From: Brachionus rotundiformis | Lineage: Eukaryota; Rotifera; Eurotatoria; Ploima; Brachionidae | NCBI GenBank assembly: GCA_016802295.1 | Contig: JAESIW010000203.1 | Span: 248,001 to 312,000, forward strand | Length of the DNA: 64,000 nt | Direction: 5' to 3' | In this document: positions 60,928-64,000 of the stretch, piece by piece | Numbering within the stretch: the first letter of the stretch is position 1 | Layout: each line of letters starts with the position of its first letter | Notes under the pieces: generated by a model | What the model saw: only the letters and a program-made list of their open reading frames with translations | What the model was told of the DNA's origin: nothing | Database searches by the model: none | Made by a program: the position numbers and the translations under genes

Positions 60928-61672
60928 TTAATTATAATAATCGTAGTTATATTCATAACTTAAAGTTCTAGCTTCGCCTCTTCAGCTCATTTTTGAATAA
61001 AATCAATCTTTATGTAACTTTGTAATTAGAATTTTCAAATACTTGACTCATTTAGAACCTCAATGTATGAGCTATCATTCAGAACACCGAATAAATTTGC
61101 TCTTTTATTAATTTAAATTTATTAACCTTCAGATATAGAAATAAAAAAAATAAAATAAACATTCTTTTTTTATTTTTTGCTGAGATATTTGTCAAGAATA
61201 ATTTATCTTTTAGACATATTTTAGACAAGAATTAGACTCGGAAGAGCTCAATTGACAAATAAACTGAAATAAAATTCACATACCGAAGAGCTATAACCAT
61301 GGCAATGAGGACTACAATATCAGTAAAAACACCTATAATACTAAAATAAAAATATAATACTAAAATAAAAAAATATTTGATTGATTTGAAAAAGAGAAAA
61401 AATATATAAAAAACTTTTGCTTGTAATTTGTCAGATATAAAGATTTCTACATCCAAATATGGTGGTTTTTTTATAAAACTTAGGTGTTCTAATTAGATGA
61501 ACTTGGCCTTTTAGTAAAAGTAATACTAAACTGAGAGAGAAGAAGAAAAAAAATCATAATTTAGTAATTGATAAAAGAAAATAAAAATATCTTTATTTAA
61601 ATAATTTGGGGATAACCCTCTTCTAGCTAAAATAACTTATATTTTGAAATATTTGCACTAGCGTTGGGTCAT
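60928..61672 (-). CDS. tentative small membrane protein gene, product unknown
   Basis: Five candidate exons on the minus strand, 5' to 3': 61659-61672 (14 nt), 61451-61530, 61284-61332, 61043-61101, 60928-60977. They join in phase to 83 codons plus stop. The product would have a hydrophobic start (MTQRYLVLLLLKG), a basic stretch (RTPKFYKKT), a second hydrophobic segment (FTDIVVLIAMVIALRA), then a polar Tyr-rich tail (YEYNYDYYN). Exon 2 follows an excellent pyrimidine tract ending CTCTCTCAG. Exon 3 ends in GTATGT. The start lies about 180 bp from, and divergent to, the homocysteine methyltransferase gene. I do not recognise the family. The 14-nt first exon is the weakest part. Confidence 0.35.
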
Positions 61673-61855
61673 GTTTGGACCTTAAGTGAGAGAAAGGTGA
61701 TTTTATTTCGAATTTTTTTAAAATAAAATTTTACTGAAGTAATAATAATCATATCTATATATGTTTTAAATTTTAATAGCTTGGTAATAAAACCAAAATT
61801 ATGCTGCCCTAAAAATCAAATTTAAATAAAATTTAAAAATCTATTTTAATGCAAA

Positions 61856-63037
61856 ATGTCCAAACACGAAATAACATTATTAGATGGAGGTCTGAGTACT
61901 GAACTTGCCAGACTTGGATTTGAGCTTGGTGTAAAAATTTTATAATAATTTTAATTTACTAATTTAAAATGCCAAGAATTGTAAATTATGGACTGGAAAA
62001 TCAATTACTGATCGGCCAGATCTATTAAAACAAGCTCATTTAAAGTGATATAAAATTAAGATTAAATTTTTTCTAATTAAATAAAAAAATTTGTTTAGTT
62101 TTATAAAAAGCGGAGCTAAAGTTATTACAACCGCGTCTTATCAACTGAGTGTTGAACTTATAAGACAAGAGTTAAACTGTTCCGAGCTGCAGGCCAAAAA
62201 TTTGATCAAAAAATCTGTCCAAATAGCTAGAGAGGCAATCAGCGAAGCAAATAGTAAATTGATAAGGATAAAAATTTATTCAAATTTATTAAAAATTGAA
62301 AAATAAAGATCAAAATGTTTTGATAGCAGGCTCAATTGGGCCTTATGGAGCGTGTCTTTGTGATGGATCTGAATTTAAAGGAGATTATGTTTCCGATATG
62401 TCTCAAGAAGTAATTTGTTTTTGCATTTTATATTACAAATCTGTCTAAAGTGACCAAATACCATAAGTTTTTGATCGAATGGCACAGACCAAGATTAGAA
62501 TGTCTTTTGGAAGAACAAGTTGACTTGATTGCAATAGAAACTATTCCTTCAATTAAAGAGGCCACAGCCATTCTAAAATTAATTTCAAATTATCCAAATG
62601 TTAAGGCCTGGTTGTCTTTTTCGTGCAAAAATACTTCTGACATAAGTATTGGAGAGAAATTTAGCAATGCTTACCATTGTTTTAAACATAACCAACAATT
62701 GATAGCGATTGGAATCAATTGTACTTATCCAAGGTATATATCAAGTCTACTTGAATTTGTTCTAAAAGAAAACAAATTAGAAAAGCCTTTGTTGGTTTAT
62801 CCAAATGATACAAAGCGATGGGACGAAAAAAGTTTAAAGTAAAATAAAGAAAAATAGAATATTAAGTAATTAATTTCGTAATTTAGATTTGTGGCTGAAG
62901 ATAGTGAAGATCAGATGAAACCAGTGTTAGAGGAGATACCAAAATGGATCCAATTGGGTGCTAAATACATCGGTGGCTGTTGTAATATTGATTCAGAGCA
63001 TTTGAAAAAAATAAAGGATATAATTGAAAAATTTTAA
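61856..63037 (+). CDS. homocysteine S-methyltransferase (MmuM/HMT family)
   Basis: Six exons (61856-61930, 61977-62044, 62099-62253, 62309-62409, 62468-62838, 62887-63037) encode 306 aa, the usual single-domain length. The enzyme makes methionine from homocysteine, typically with S-methylmethionine or S-adenosylmethionine as methyl donor; it is cytosolic. Family landmarks are LLDGGLSTELAR at the start, FIKSGAKVITTASYQ, SIGPYGACLCDGSE with GDY, WHRPR, LIAIETIPS, GINC with zinc ligand Cys218, VYPNDTKRWD and GGCC with Cys288 and Cys289. The three zinc cysteines are intact. The acceptor at 62466-62467 was chosen because it keeps the family spacing between DMSQE and WHRPR; the longer open frame starting at 62450 does not. 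Animal introns at six-exon density argue against recent bacterial contamination. An AATAAA follows 22 nt after the stop. Confidence 0.93.
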
Positions 63038-63058
63038 TAATTTAATTTTTTTTAATTG

Positions 63059-63064
63059 AATAAA
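63059..63064 (+). terminator. poly(A) signal of the methyltransferase gene
   Basis: AATAAA in sense orientation, 22 nt past the stop codon, with the next gene starting 140 nt later. Confidence 0.4.
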
Positions 63065-63204
63065 TAAAATAAAAATTTTAAAGTTAAGTTTTTAATGATT
63101 AATCTCCTCAATTTTAAATTACCATGGCTACTAAATTATTTGAAATTTCTAAAAAATAAAGATATTTGTCAATAATTTATTCTTAATTTATCAACTAGGC
63201 AAAA

Positions 63205-64000
63205 ATGAGTATTGAAAATTTATGTGACATTGAATTAAATTCAAACTTAAATTACATTAATTGTTCAACAATAGCATTGATTAGAGAGTATTTAGCTCGA
63301 AAAGTAATCTAATTTAAATCCAATGTTTTAAGTCCATGGACTTTTTTTTTCCAAGGGTTTACGAAAGACTTTGGAAAAATTCGATGAAGAGAATTCGGAT
63401 AACTCTTCTGAAAGCATCAATAGCCGGTCAAAATTGGTCGAATTTTTAAATATTCAAAAAATATACGAAAAAAATAAAGTAATTAAAAATTAAAAAAAAA
63501 TAAATGATTATTTTTTTGCATTTAATTTTTTATTTAGACTTTAAAAACCCCTTTTAAAACGCTTTTAGAGCTTTTGATCAGCTTTCATTCAGCAAAACTT
63601 AACAATAAAAATACACCATTCGACAAAGTGGACATGGGTTCAAAAAAAAGCTTTATGGAAAAGTCAAATTATAACAAAAAAAGTAGAATTTTATCTGTTC
63701 TACCATATTGAGATAAATAATTAACCATTTTCTAGTGAATGATCTGAAAATTGATGACGCTGATGAAGGAGAACTAACTGAAGGAAACGAAAAGAGAATT
63801 GACTCCAAGAAATCAAATGATAAAGAGACTGGGATACATAAAATTAATAGAATAACAAAGATATCTAGCAACAAAAAGTCTAATAATTTAGAAAATGAAA
63901 AAAAATATTTTGAACCAAAAAATGATAAATCAGATACCGAAGATGAAAAAAAGGAAGTTTTTAACTTTCAAAAATTTCTGGCTAAACCAGAATCTAAAAA
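63205..64000 (+). CDS. MINDY4: MINDY4-like deubiquitinase, N-terminal part (cut by the window end)
   Basis: Exons 63205-63303, 63356-63478, 63538-63682 and 63736 to the window edge, all in phase with 52-59 nt introns. The start IALIREYLARKGLRKTL is a LisH-type motif. It continues SINSRSKLVEFLNIQKIY and PFKTLLELLISFH, which follows the N-terminus of animal MINDY4 (FAM188B) closely: ALIREYLARKGLRKT versus SLVREFLSRKGLKKT, then INxRxxL and NPLKTSLELI. MINDY4 belongs to the MINDY family that trims Lys48-linked ubiquitin chains. The catalytic domain lies beyond the window, so activity cannot be judged. Exon 4 is Lys/Glu/Asn-rich and probably disordered. The gene starts only 167 nt after the methyltransferase stop on the same strand. 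Confidence 0.82.

Noticed and set aside
62450..62467. Longer methyltransferase exon beginning at 62450
   Set aside because: Using it needs a different donor and inserts residues between DMSQE and WHRPR; the acceptor at 62466-62467 gives family spacing and a 58-nt intron.
61856..63037. Bacterial origin of the homocysteine methyltransferase by recent transfer
   Set aside because: Six exons with the host's small introns and composition like its neighbours; the family is also found in other eukaryotes.
1..64000. CRISPR arrays, operons, bacterial promoters or ribosome binding sites
   Set aside because: The window is clearly animal nuclear DNA with spliceosomal introns; no spaced direct-repeat array was seen.

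Overview
The window is nuclear DNA from a small, very AT-rich animal genome. The genes are split by GT-AG introns that are mostly 45-60 nt long. They encode animal-specific families (innexin, POFUT1, axonemal dynein, MOB4, Tousled-like kinase, MINDY4). Innexin, chitin-binding domains and a chitinase point to a protostome invertebrate, and axonemal dynein shows it has motile cilia. A monogonont rotifer such as Brachionus would fit the base composition, tiny introns and gene content, but that is an inference and the sequence does not prove it.

Layout, left to right. 1-10.1 kb: AT-rich DNA with no gene I can support. 10.1-11.7 kb (+): an innexin. 12.2-13.9 kb (+): a single-domain phospholipase B1-like GDSL lipase, convergent with POFUT1 (14.5-16.0 kb, -), which has a 17-nt exon and an apparent 23-nt intron. 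16.8-17.1 kb: a GC-richer relic of a non-LTR retrotransposon. 18.3-32.3 kb (+): a complete outer-arm beta-type dynein heavy chain of about 4464 aa in only six exons. 32.7-34.5 kb (-): a secreted protein with three chitin-binding domains. It lies head-to-head with a two-domain GH18 chitinase (35.7-39.2 kb, +) whose second domain has lost its catalytic residues. 40.2-41.4 kb (-): a rhodopsin-like GPCR. 41.4-46.2 kb: no supported gene. 46.2-47.3 kb (-): MOB4. 48.9-55.0 kb (-): a Tousled-like kinase rebuilt from eight exons. 55-61.8 kb: mostly AT-rich, with two tentative small-exon genes on the minus strand. 61.9-63.0 kb (+): a homocysteine S-methyltransferase. 63.2 kb to the end (+): the first exons of a MINDY4-like deubiquitinase.

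The genes do not form a pathway. The one obvious functional pair is the divergent chitin-binding protein and chitinase, which may share the 1.2-kb region between them. All multi-exon models were built by hand from splice sites, reading phase and family alignment from memory. In every model the exon lengths sum to an intact reading frame.
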